Of a stretch of DNA of 6,644 nucleotides, positions 1-6,519 are shown in pieces (the stretch's first letter is position 1; every line of letters begins with the position of its first letter). The position numbers were made by a program, and so were the translations under genes. The notes beneath the pieces were generated by a model, which was not told the DNA's origin, ran no database searches, and saw nothing but the letters and a program-made list of their open reading frames with translations. The stretch comes from Tannerellaceae bacterium (GTDB taxonomy: Bacteria; Bacteroidota; Bacteroidia; Bacteroidales; Tannerellaceae). Location of the stretch: the NCBI GenBank assembly GCA_031265595.1, contig JAISCM010000028.1:1-6644 (forward strand), read 5' to 3'.

Positions 1-1450
1 AACAAACCCGCAGATCTTTTTCTTTAATCTCCGGGTATAGCATCTTTAAATTATACGTAAAGCCGGGATATATCTCCTCTATTTTGCCAGTTAATGCTTC
101 CCAGTCGGCGTCAGTTGCCTTCGCCTTATTAGTTATAATTTTCTGACAAAGGGGGTCTGCCTTTAATGCGTTTACCCGTTTATCTTCCCCGGCTATTTTG
201 GGCTGTTTCTCTATCTGTAGCTTTATCTCTTCCAGGCGAAGGGTTTTTTCTTTATTCTCTTTTTTAAGCCTTGTACTATATAGGTATAATACAATGGATA
301 TGGCGATAGATGCGGCAATAAAGAGTACGGACAATTGTATATAGGCTGTCTTTTTATTGACTTCCTGTTCATAAAAGTTTCGCTCTTTCCGCACCTGATT
401 GCAACGGTATAGCTTTTCGAGACTCTCTAAATCCTTGTCTTGTTCGGCCTTGCTGATAGAGTCTTGCAGATGCAGGCGTCGTTCTAAGTATTTAAAACTG
501 GCCTGGTAGTTTCCCTGCTTCTCTTCCAGAAAACTCAGGCTCAGATTGGCGCCCGACCGGGTATATATATTCGGAGAAGCCAACGCAAGATATAAGTAAT
601 GATGGGCCGAATCGTACGAACCTGTCTGGCGGTACAGGTCGCCTACATTATGGTAGATGCTATGCCTGTCGTTGTCTTCGGTCAGCGAAGCCATGGTCAG
701 TCTGATATATTCAAAAGCTTTTGGATATTGCTTCAGGCGTCCGTACAGGAGAGCCATTTCATTATAGATAGAAGCGCGGTGTTGCCTGATAAGGAAAGGG
801 GCCGCTTTGAAATAGCTGTTGATGGCGCGCTCCCATTCTCCGTTTTTAGCCTGTATTTGCCCAATGTTTCGCCGCGCTATACCGATATTGACAGAGTCTT
901 TCGTGATCAGGAAGTAGCTTAACGCTTTCTCCTGACAAGCTTTCGCTTCGTCAGTCAGGTTCTGATGGGTATACATCGAACCTAAATTAGCGTAGACCTG
1001 TCCCAATATCGCATGGTCGTTGAGCGTTTCGGCAAGGTCGCGCGCTTTCTGGTAAGATTCCTGCGCCTGGGGAACATCGCCCATGTTATGACAGATGCTG
1101 GCCAGGTAGTAATAAGCCTTCATCAGGCGAGGCTTGTCTTTCTTTTTATCAAAGTAATCAACGGCTATCCGGATCAGGGAATCGGAAGCTTGTGTGATAC
1201 CGTTTTTGTCTTGTGCCTGTGTAAGCAGCAAGCACCATAAGGCGTATTGTTTTTCAGACAGCGTTTCAGACAGCCGGCTTTCGCCTATATTCTTCTCAAG
1301 CGCCTTCAGGATGGCTAATGAACTATGCGGATTACTACCCATCCGTTTTTCAGCATGAATTAACTCTTTCATAACGGTCTCTTTAGTACATGCTGAGAAG
1401 AAAATACAGCACAAAAAGACAGCTAAGAATACACAAAATAGATTCTTCAT
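1..1450 (-). CDS. TPR-containing membrane-anchored regulator, C-terminus cut by window edge
   Basis: My translation gives 483 uninterrupted residues from ATG at 1450 to the window edge. Residues 1-20 are a hydrophobic export signal ending in FSAC, so Cys21 may be lipidated. Residues about 105-330 are helical repeats with TPR character (for example the segments starting near AYYYLASICHNMGDVPQAQE and YANLGSMYTHQNLTDEAKAC), in about five units. A single membrane segment covers about 369-391, followed by a charged coiled-coil-like stretch (393-415). The visible end, LYPEIKEKDLRVC, resembles the start of the LuxR/GerE-like helix-turn-helix that ends many Bacteroidales proteins of this layout; the helices themselves lie outside the window. 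Inference: periplasmic TPRs sense a signal or partner and a cytoplasmic HTH acts on DNA. A lipobox together with a later membrane helix is an odd topology, so the N-terminus may stay as an anchor. It lies 116 bases downstream of a tyrosine recombinase on the same strand. Targets are unknown. Confidence 0.85.
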   Translation of the reverse strand, partial: MKNLFCVFLAVFLCCIFFSACTKETVMKELIHAEKRMGSNPHSSLAILKALEKNIGESRLSETLSEKQYALWCLLLTQAQDKNGITQASDSLIRIAVDYFDKKKDKPRLMKAYYYLASICHNMGDVPQAQESYQKARDLAETLNDHAILGQVYANLGSMYTHQNLTDEAKACQEKALSYFLITKDSVNIGIARRNIGQIQAKNGEWERAINSYFKAAPFLIRQHRASIYNEMALLYGRLKQYPKAFEYIRLTMASLTEDNDRHSIYHNVGDLYRQTGSYDSAHHYLYLALASPNIYTRSGANLSLSFLEEKQGNYQASFKYLERRLHLQDSISKAEQDKDLESLEKLYRCNQVRKERNFYEQEVNKKTAYIQLSVLFIAASIAISIVLYLYSTRLKKENKEKTLRLEEIKLQIEKQPKIAGEDKRVNALKADPLCQKIITNKAKATDADWEALTGKIEEIYPGFTYNLKMLYPEIKEKDLRVC

Positions 1451-1482
1451 TTGGCGACTAAGTATAAGGTCAATAAAAATAC

Positions 1483-1500
1483 AAGCGCAATTTAGCGCTT
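1483..1500 (-). terminator. Possible hairpin terminator or operator before the TPR regulator
   Basis: AAGCGC (1483-1488) and GCGCTT (1495-1500) form a perfect 6-bp stem with a 6-base loop. Read on the minus strand it is followed by GTATTTTTATTG, a T-rich but interrupted run, so it could end recombinase transcription. It lies 33 bases upstream of the regulator start, so it could equally be a regulator site. The stem is short and no transcript data are available. Confidence 0.35.
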
Positions 1501-1536
1501 TATTTGGAAAATTGAAATAATCCGGGCACAAACTTC

Positions 1537-1560
1537 AAAGCCCGCCTGTAAAAAGGCTTT
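1537..1560. terminator. Second weak hairpin just after the recombinase stop
   Basis: AAAGCC (1537-1542) and GGCTTT (1555-1560) form a 6-bp stem with a 12-base loop, six bases beyond the recombinase stop codon. The T tract is poor on the minus strand, so intrinsic termination is doubtful. Confidence 0.25.
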
Positions 1561-1566
1561 CTTCTT

Positions 1567-2760
1567 CTACAGCGCGATTATCTGAGCGTTTGCATTGTCA
1601 ATGACGGATTGATCCAGCGAAGCTAAGTATATGCGCGTTGTTTTCTCGTTGTCGTGCCCCATTCCTTCGCTGATAACTTGCACGGAAATCCCTTTGCGCA
1701 GGGCGATGGTTGCCCAGGAATGTCGCGAAACATAAGAGCTTAGAGGCTTCTCCAGGTTCAACATTCCCGACAGGCGTTTGAGGCGTTTGTTGTACGTTCG
1801 CAGGTGACTGCTGTAATCACGGTTTTGTATGTTGTATACCGGCAATACATAGTCGTCTATGGTTATGCTTCTGTACCGTTCTATTATTTCTTCAATACAT
1901 TTCTCTACCCTGATACGCAAGGTCTGTTTGGTTTTACTTCGTGAATAAATGAGATAGCCTTTGTCCAGATTATCATGCCTGAGATTGGCCATATCTACAA
2001 ACGACATGCCCCGTGTATAGAAGCTGAATATGAAAAAGTCGCGCGCCACTTGCAAACCATCATCCCCCGACAAGTCGAGCCGGCATAATTCGGCGATCAC
2101 ATCTTCGTTCACCGCCCTTTTGGATGTTTTGTCTATCCCGGTGTACACATCCCTGAACGGGCTCTTTGAAACAGCCAGTCCCTTCTCTACAGCCTGGTTG
2201 TATATCACCCGCAGCGCCCTCATATAGCATGAGATACTGTTGATACATACTTTATTGTCTTTCAGATAAGCTTCATACCGTTGCATAAGCGGCCCGTCTA
2301 TCCGCTCTATCCGTATATCCTCCCCCTTCCGGAAGCGGAAGAAGCTTCGCTGGGTAGTTTCGTATATGGATGCGGTTTTGATGCGATTTTCCGCTATTAG
2401 TTTCGCTATTCTGTATTGTATGAACGGGAAGAAAAAGCCGTTGAGCGCATGGTTGATATAATATTCCACCAGCTCTTTGGTGGTATAGTCTCCCCGTTTA
2501 TCAAGAACTGTAATTAAATCATTGATCTGCTGCATCTCCTCCCGCAGGCTGCTCATTAGATTCTGTAGATACATATTGCGTTCTTTATCCGTACTGTCGG
2601 TTATTATTATGGTAGACCGGTACGCGTCCCACTCGGAAGAGTATAAGCGAAAACGTGTTGTGACCAACTTTATCTTACGCCTGTGGATCAATTGAAAAAA
2701 AAGTACCCCTTCCTTCTCTTCCTGTGTGGATTTTCTGAATTTTGTTTTTACTGATGCCAT
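1567..2760 (-). CDS. Tyrosine recombinase / site-specific integrase (Bacteroides type)
   Basis: A complete 397-residue protein when started at ATG 2760. The frame extends 10 codons further to a TTG at 2790, but MASVKTKFRKS is how proteins of this family normally begin and GGA lies 10-12 bases before this ATG. Order of parts: N-terminal arm-type DNA-binding region (about 1-85), SAM-like core-binding domain (about 95-200), catalytic domain (about 215-390). Catalytic residues in 397-residue numbering: Arg250 in FYTRGMSFVDMANL, a Lys at 276 or 278 in SRSKTKQ, box II Tyr343-x-x-Arg346-His347 (SSYVSRHSWA), His369 in GMGHDNEKT, and nucleophile Tyr378 in TRIYLASLD. It therefore keeps the R-K-R-H-Y set, with Tyr in place of the first box II His, a variant seen in Bacteroidales recombinases. 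It should cut and rejoin DNA through a 3'-phosphotyrosine link. Whether it moves an element or inverts local DNA is not shown. It lies between a GTAC repeat cluster and a TPR regulator. Confidence 0.93.
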   Translation of the reverse strand: MASVKTKFRKSTQEEKEGVLFFQLIHRRKIKLVTTRFRLYSSEWDAYRSTIIITDSTDKERNMYLQNLMSSLREEMQQINDLITVLDKRGDYTTKELVEYYINHALNGFFFPFIQYRIAKLIAENRIKTASIYETTQRSFFRFRKGEDIRIERIDGPLMQRYEAYLKDNKVCINSISCYMRALRVIYNQAVEKGLAVSKSPFRDVYTGIDKTSKRAVNEDVIAELCRLDLSGDDGLQVARDFFIFSFYTRGMSFVDMANLRHDNLDKGYLIYSRSKTKQTLRIRVEKCIEEIIERYRSITIDDYVLPVYNIQNRDYSSHLRTYNKRLKRLSGMLNLEKPLSSYVSRHSWATIALRKGISVQVISEGMGHDNEKTTRIYLASLDQSVIDNANAQIIAL

Positions 2761-2941
2761 TTTAGAGTCCGTTTTAAGTATTATATTCAATATTAATGCG
2801 TGGTTTTATGCATGGCCCGTGTTCCCTTCCTTCGATTGGGTTGAGGCAGCGTACGCCGGGGTACTTCGATGTAGTACGCCGGGGTACTATGCCGCGTGAA
2901 GTATAAAGGCGTCGCGTTAGTTAAGGAAAAACACCGGGCGT
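2761..2941. other. Gap upstream of recombinase: leader/promoter region with GTAC repeat cluster
   Basis: This is the 181-base region between the restored stop of the GH172 gene and the recombinase ATG. It holds the GTAC repeats (2851-2889). A poor Bacteroides-type promoter candidate lies on the minus strand: TTTTT (2927-2931) then TATACTTC (2898-2905), 21 bases apart, four of six fixed -7 bases matched. If real, the repeats would sit in a leader of roughly 130 bases in front of the recombinase. No strong terminator for the GH172 gene is visible. I see no credible small gene. Confidence 0.5.
2851..2889. repeat. 15-base direct repeat, 23-base period, built from four GTAC elements with dyad symmetry
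   Basis: GTACGCCGGGGTACT occurs at 2851-2865 and again at 2874-2888, separated by 8 bases. GTAC starts at 2851, 2861, 2874 and 2884 (steps 10, 13, 10, so the copies are about two helical turns apart). The right copy is a perfect inverted repeat, TAGTAC (2872-2877), spacer GCCGGG, GTACTA (2884-2889). The middle pair GTACT (2861-2865) and AGTAC (2873-2877) is also inverted around a 7-base spacer. The geometry would suit paired protein binding, by the adjacent recombinase or a dimeric regulator, or alternate stem-loops in a transcript. It could instead be a dispersed intergenic repeat. No other copy is visible in the window. Confidence 0.7.
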
Positions 2942-4600
2942 TTATTCGCTCATTGTAGCCTCGGAGGAAGGAGGCAGTTTTACCGTTGCTTCGTCTATGC
3001 CCGACGTTCCTTCCGCCCGGGCTTTTATGCTGCCGTACCAAAAAAGTGTTGTGGCGTAGTCGGCGGTTCCTTTCTTCCAGCTTAGCATTTCCATATCAAA
3101 CGTAAGCCGTTGCGTAAATGGGATTCCATCCAGGTTGCGCGTGCGGAAGAACGTATTATAGCCGTGCGAGCTTTACGAATCGGCGCGGGGAGCGCCGCCA
3201 AAGGGCGTTTGGAAAGGGACTACCGGAGCCCACGAACTATTATAATAATCCTCCGTTCCTGTTCCGAAATGAGAGGGGAATATGTCATCGTCTACCCATA
3301 TTTTTTCATCTCCTTCGCCATACCATTCGGGCGAATGATTATATAAGGTAAGGACGTCTCCCTTGTATACGCCTTTTCCCTGGATTGTTGCAAAGTTCCA
3401 ATCAATCGTATTTTCGCTGTCGCCGGGGTCGTTGTTTAGCTTTATTCCCCGTTCCTGTCGCCAGGAAGCGTAGAAATAGAGCATCCGCTCGTCCCATGTT
3501 ACCGGAGACAGGCAGAGGGATACCTCCACATCGGCCGGCAGCTTGCCTTCGTTTACCAACGCGATAGATGCCGCTTCCCGGTAAGGCATCGGCCAGCGGC
3601 TTGTTATACTTCCCTTGCCGTCGGCCGATAAGTACCAGCTCTCTACAGCGGGAGCGCCCATTCCCCCTCCGGAGAAATCGGATAAGGGGGCCCAAACGGT
3701 TTGCCTTCCGTCGAATGTTCCCATAAGGATAATGCTGCGCATGATCTGGGCATACTGCCTATTGTCGCCGGCCGATACCTTTATCTTCAATTCACGAATG
3801 GCATGCCCACCCTGCGGAAGCTTGATGAGCATCGGATTCCCTGCTTCCAATTCCTGCTCCTTTTCTATATACACCGAATCACAATCCAACACCGGGTTTT
3901 GCAGTAATTTGTCTGTCGCCTCAATTTTAGAGGCCATCTTTTTGGCCACTTTAGGGGTGAATGTTTCAATGACTGTCTCTTCGGGGTATTTGCGATAGTT
4001 TATCTGGTAATACCTGGGGGTAGGCTCCATGCCTTGAGGCTCTTCAAAGGTAATTTTACATCCCTTGCCGTAAGGGATGGGGAGAAACAGGGTGCTTCCG
4101 CCTTTTCCGCCGGGCGTATAGCTGGTGTGGGGTTGTAGCAGCCCGCGTCCGAGCTGGGGTATATGCATCTGCATCATATCATAAGCCGGGATCTCCCAGT
4201 TTGCTTTGGAAGAGCCGTCGAAGTAAAAACGCCAGGTACCCTGTTTGTCGGTTGTTGTAATCCAGATACGTGTGATCACGCCCGGCCCTTCGTCGTCGAA
4301 CAATACTTTTTCTGTGTGTCCTTCTTCATTTGTTTCAATCCGTTCGAAGCCGAAGCCGTCGTTGTTGGCAAACCAATGGGCCGAATCGGGAGATACCGAC
4401 AACCGGTCGTGGCTGCTCACCTGTAAGCAACGGTACGGAATGGCCGGATAACGGGCCGTTTCTTCCCACGACACCATTTCGTTCAATAAAGACTCCAGGC
4501 ATACGGCCGGTTTCTCTTTCCCCAGACAAGCGACAAGTAAGCTCAGGCATAAAAGGGTTACCCCCCTGTATATAGTTTTCTTTTTGTTCATACAATACAT
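2942..4600 (-). pseudogene. GH172 (DUF2961) lipoprotein gene interrupted by one in-frame stop
   Basis: The open part (4600-3173) encodes 475 residues. Residues 1-24 are a lipoprotein signal ending LLVAC; an alternative ATG at 4591 fits AAAGG better. The body matches DUF2961/GH172, a family with known alpha-D-fructofuranosidase and D-arabinofuranosidase members that act on furanose linkages in dianhydrides and arabinans. Key segments are SSHDRLSVSPDS (43-54), the DDEGPGVITRIWI region, YGEGDEKIWVDD with Glu429, and GTGTEDYYNSSW with Glu450. The two Glu are 21 residues apart, fitting the family's catalytic pair. At 3173-3175 the frame meets TAA, yet the same frame continues with SSHGYNTFFRTRNLDGIPF and on to a stop at 2942-2944, adding 76 residues. 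The shortened product keeps both Glu but loses the last strands of the fold, so it is probably inactive or unstable unless the stop is a base error. The gene starts 13-22 bases after pyrH. Substrate cannot be told; no susC/D partners are present. Confidence 0.88.
3173..3175 (-). other. Premature TAA codon within the GH172 gene
   Basis: The minus strand reads GAT TCG TAA AGC TCG CAC GGC, that is D-S-stop-S-S-H-G, with no change of frame on either side. One base change from a sense codon (for example GAA, AAA, CAA, TTA or TCA) explains it. A Glu here would suit my recollection of relatives that read like PRADLESSHGYN, but I could not align them. Confidence 0.9.
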
Positions 4601-4613
4601 CCTTTATCCCTGA

Positions 4614-5324
4614 TTAATTGTGAACAAATGTACCTATCGTTTCGCCAGACATCACTTTCTTCAGATTCCCGTTCGTATCCATATCGAATACAATGACCGG
4701 GAGGTTGTTCTCTTTACACAGCGTAGTGGCTGTCAGGTCCATTACTTTCAGCCTGCGGGTATAAATCTCGTCAAAGGTAATTGTTTCAAATTTAGTTGCC
4801 GACGGGTCTTTTTCAGGGTCTGCCGTGTAGATGCCATCCACCCTTGTCCCTTTCAGCATTACATCGGCTTCTATTTCTATGCCCCGCAGCGCCGAGCCGG
4901 TATCCGTAGTAAAGAACGGGTTGCCCGTTCCGCACGACATGATGACCACATGGCCCTGTTCGAGCAGCTCAATCGCACGCCATTTGTTATAATATTCTCC
5001 GATTGGCTCCATACGGACGGCTGTAAGTACATCGGCCTTTACCCCCTGCGCCACCAAAGCCGAGCTCAGGGCCAGGCTGTTGATCACAGTAGCCAACATC
5101 CCCATCTGATCTCCTTTCACACGGTCGAAACCTTTTGAGGCCCCGCTCAGTCCCCGGAAGATATTCCCCCCTCCGATAACGATACCTGTTTGCACGCCCA
5201 AGCCGGCTATTTCTTTGATTTGCACGGCGTATTCGTGGAGGCGCACCTCGTCGATACCATACTGTTTGCCACCCATCAATGATTCACCGCTTAATTTTAA
5301 AAGGATACGTCTGTACTTCACCAT
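4614..5324 (-). CDS. pyrH: UMP kinase (uridylate kinase)
   Basis: A 236-residue cytoplasmic enzyme of the amino-acid-kinase fold, the usual PyrH length. It converts UMP and ATP to UDP and ADP, the step that leads pyrimidines to UTP, CTP and DNA precursors; bacterial PyrH is typically hexameric, activated by GTP and inhibited by UTP. Visible motifs: ILLKLSGESLMG (7-18) with Lys10, the glycine loop VIGGGNIFRG (49-58), GDQMGMLATVINS (71-83) with Asp72 in the UMP pocket, CGTGNPFFTTDTGSA (131-145), and KGTRVDGIYTADP (158-170) for nucleotide binding. I start at ATG 5324 (MVKYRRILLKLSGES). The frame runs 22 codons upstream to a TTG at 5390, but that extension overlaps the lyase gene and is not family-like. 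It follows the lyase stop by 34 bases. The common neighbour frr is not seen on its downstream side; instead the GH172 gene follows. Confidence 0.97.
   Translation of the reverse strand: MVKYRRILLKLSGESLMGGKQYGIDEVRLHEYAVQIKEIAGLGVQTGIVIGGGNIFRGLSGASKGFDRVKGDQMGMLATVINSLALSSALVAQGVKADVLTAVRMEPIGEYYNKWRAIELLEQGHVVIMSCGTGNPFFTTDTGSALRGIEIEADVMLKGTRVDGIYTADPEKDPSATKFETITFDEIYTRRLKVMDLTATTLCKENNLPVIVFDMDTNGNLKKVMSGETIGTFVHN
4625..4632 (-). promoter_or_regulatory. Bacteroides-type -7 box candidate before the GH172 gene
   Basis: The minus strand reads TACATTTG, a full match to TAnnTTTG, 24 bases before the ATG at 4600 and inside the last pyrH codons. No TTTG stands 19-21 bases upstream, so it may be chance. 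Confidence 0.22.
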
Positions 5325-5347
5325 AATTTCTTTTTCTAATGTTTCTG

Positions 5348-5355
5348 CAAAAATA
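5348..5355 (-). promoter_or_regulatory. Bacteroides-type -7 box candidate before pyrH
   Basis: The minus strand reads TATTTTTG, a full match to TAnnTTTG, 23 bases before the pyrH ATG in the short gap after the lyase gene. No -33 TTTG is found at 19-21 bases. An internal promoter for an essential gene would be sensible, but the leader would be very short. Confidence 0.25.
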
Positions 5356-5358
5356 ACA

Positions 5359-6519
5359 TTATTTCCCGAAGGTATGGCGTATCTTTTCAAGCCCTTTTAG
5401 CAACAATTCTCTCGGACAGGCTATATTCAGGCGGATAAAGCCTTCGCCGGCAGTGCCGTACAGGGGGCCTTCATTTATCCAAAGTTTCTCTTTATCTATT
5501 AATATCCTTGCTACATCTGCCGAAGACAGGCCCAAGGCCGTACAATCTACCCAAACCAGGTAGGTGGCTTCCAGCGGCGTTATTTTCAGTTGTGGGAGAT
5601 GCTGCGCAAAGAAGTCGAGCAGGCAGACATAGTTCTCCCAAAGGTATACTTTCAGGGCTTCGAGCCAGGCTTCGCTTTGATCGTAGGCCGCGGTGAGGGC
5701 TTCTACTGCAAAGGCGTTGATTTCGCACACCTCGTTTATGTTGAGCGCCTTATCTATCTTTTTACGCACCTCTTCATCGGCGGCGATAATATTGGCCACC
5801 TGGATGCCGGCCAGGTTGAAGGTTTTGCTCGGCGCCGTACAGGTGACGGAGCGCTGGCAGAACGCTTTGCCCAACGAAGCAAACGGGATATGTGTATGCC
5901 CCGGATAAACAAGGTCGCAATGTATTTCGTCTGACACGACCGTTACCTGGTGGCGGAGGCAGATCTGCCCGATTTGCAGCAGTTCCTCCCTTGTCCATAC
6001 CCTTCCCGCCGGATTATGTGGGCTGCAAAGCAGCAATACTTTCGCCTTGGGGTCGGCAGCCTTCGCCTCCAGATCGGCAAAGTTTATACGGTACGTTCCT
6101 TCCTTATATAGAAGGTTATTAGAAACCATCCCGCACTGGTTGTTGCGGATAGAGGAGAAAAAGCAATTATACACAGGCTCCTGCACAATTACCTTATCGC
6201 CCGGCGCCGTCAGCGCCTTGATAACAGCCGACAAGGCCGGCACTACCCCCGTGGTAAACAGTATCCACTCTTTCTTAAAAAGCGTCTGATGCCTTCTGCC
6301 GAACCAATCAATTACGGCCCGGAAGTACGTATCCGGCACCTTTGTATAGCCAAAGACGCCGTGCTGCGCCCTCCTCTCCAAAGCCTCTATAACAGGGGGC
6401 GCCGTGCGGAAATCCATATCCGCCACCCACATCGGCAGGATGCCTTCTTCTTTTGCCGAGTCCCATTTATAGGAGTTGCTTCCCCGGCGGGGGACGATCT
6501 CGTTAAAATCGTATGCCAT
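5359..6519 (-). CDS. patB: PLP-dependent MalY/PatB-family C-S lyase (cystathionine beta-lyase type)
   Basis: A complete 386-residue fold-type I aminotransferase-like enzyme, expected in the cytoplasm. The family splits cystathionine or cysteine conjugates to a thiol, pyruvate and ammonia, feeding methionine synthesis or sulfur recycling. Evidence: the N-terminal [19 protein letters not shown] segment (29-47) typical of MalY/PatB, GVFGYTK (54-60), [18 protein letters not shown] (163-180) with Asn169, [12 protein letters not shown] (194-205) with Asp197, Schiff-base Lys232 in [12 protein letters not shown], and [10 protein letters not shown] (361-370) with Arg363 as substrate carboxylate contact. 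The ATG at 6517-6519 overlaps the stop of the preceding frame (TAATG), so translation is probably coupled; pyrH follows after 34 bases. The exact substrate cannot be told from sequence: some family members produce hydrogen sulfide from cysteine, and E. coli MalY also represses MalT, a role not expected here. Confidence 0.93.
   Translation of the reverse strand: MAYDFNEIVPRRGSNSYKWDSAKEEGILPMWVADMDFRTAPPVIEALERRAQHGVFGYTKVPDTYFRAVIDWFGRRHQTLFKKEWILFTTGVVPALSAVIKALTAPGDKVIVQEPVYNCFFSSIRNNQCGMVSNNLLYKEGTYRINFADLEAKAADPKAKVLLLCSPHNPAGRVWTREELLQIGQICLRHQVTVVSDEIHCDLVYPGHTHIPFASLGKAFCQRSVTCTAPSKTFNLAGIQVANIIAADEEVRKKIDKALNINEVCEINAFAVEALTAAYDQSEAWLEALKVYLWENYVCLLDFFAQHLPQLKITPLEATYLVWVDCTALGLSSADVARILIDKEKLWINEGPLYGTAGEGFIRLNIACPRELLLKGLEKIRHTFGK

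Larger units (their letters stand above)
1451..1566. other. Intergenic gap between recombinase and TPR regulator, AT-rich with two hairpins
   Basis: No gene fits here. The gap holds two short perfect inverted repeats, listed separately, and must contain any regulator-specific promoter. On the minus strand the best -7-like match is TATTTTTA (1474-1481), one base off TAnnTTTG, but no TTTG lies 19-21 bases upstream of it, so I do not call a promoter. Confidence 0.6.

Noticed and set aside
599..1240. Two plus-strand open frames (107 and 75 codons)
   Set aside because: Both are antisense to the TPR regulator, which is open for its full 483 codons on the minus strand.
1474..1481. Promoter for the TPR regulator (TATTTTTA on the minus strand)
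   Set aside because: It is one base off the -7 consensus and there is no TTTG at the expected distance.
2851..2889. CRISPR-like array or transposon ends in the GTAC repeats
   Set aside because: There are only two repeat copies with an 8-base spacer, no cas genes, and no transposase or target duplication nearby.
2793..3041. An 82-codon minus-strand open frame spanning the GTAC repeats
   Set aside because: It overlaps the true continuation of the GH172 gene in another frame, has low-complexity basic composition and no recognisable family; the continuation frame explains the same bases better.
3165..3185. Frameshift rather than nonsense mutation in the GH172 gene
   Set aside because: Codon-by-codon reading shows the same frame before and after the TAA, with family-like residues on both sides, so no insertion or deletion is needed.
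4561..4566. Run of six C (six G in the coding strand) in the GH172 signal peptide as a slippage-based phase switch
   Set aside because: Six bases is short for a contingency tract and the frame is open through it; no evidence of variation is available.
4620..5138. A 172-codon plus-strand open frame
   Set aside because: It lies wholly antisense to pyrH, whose motifs are unambiguous; the frame is a shadow.
5325..5390. TTG-initiated 22-codon N-terminal extension of pyrH
   Set aside because: It overlaps the end of the lyase gene, lacks family similarity, and the ATG at 5324 gives the usual PyrH start and length.
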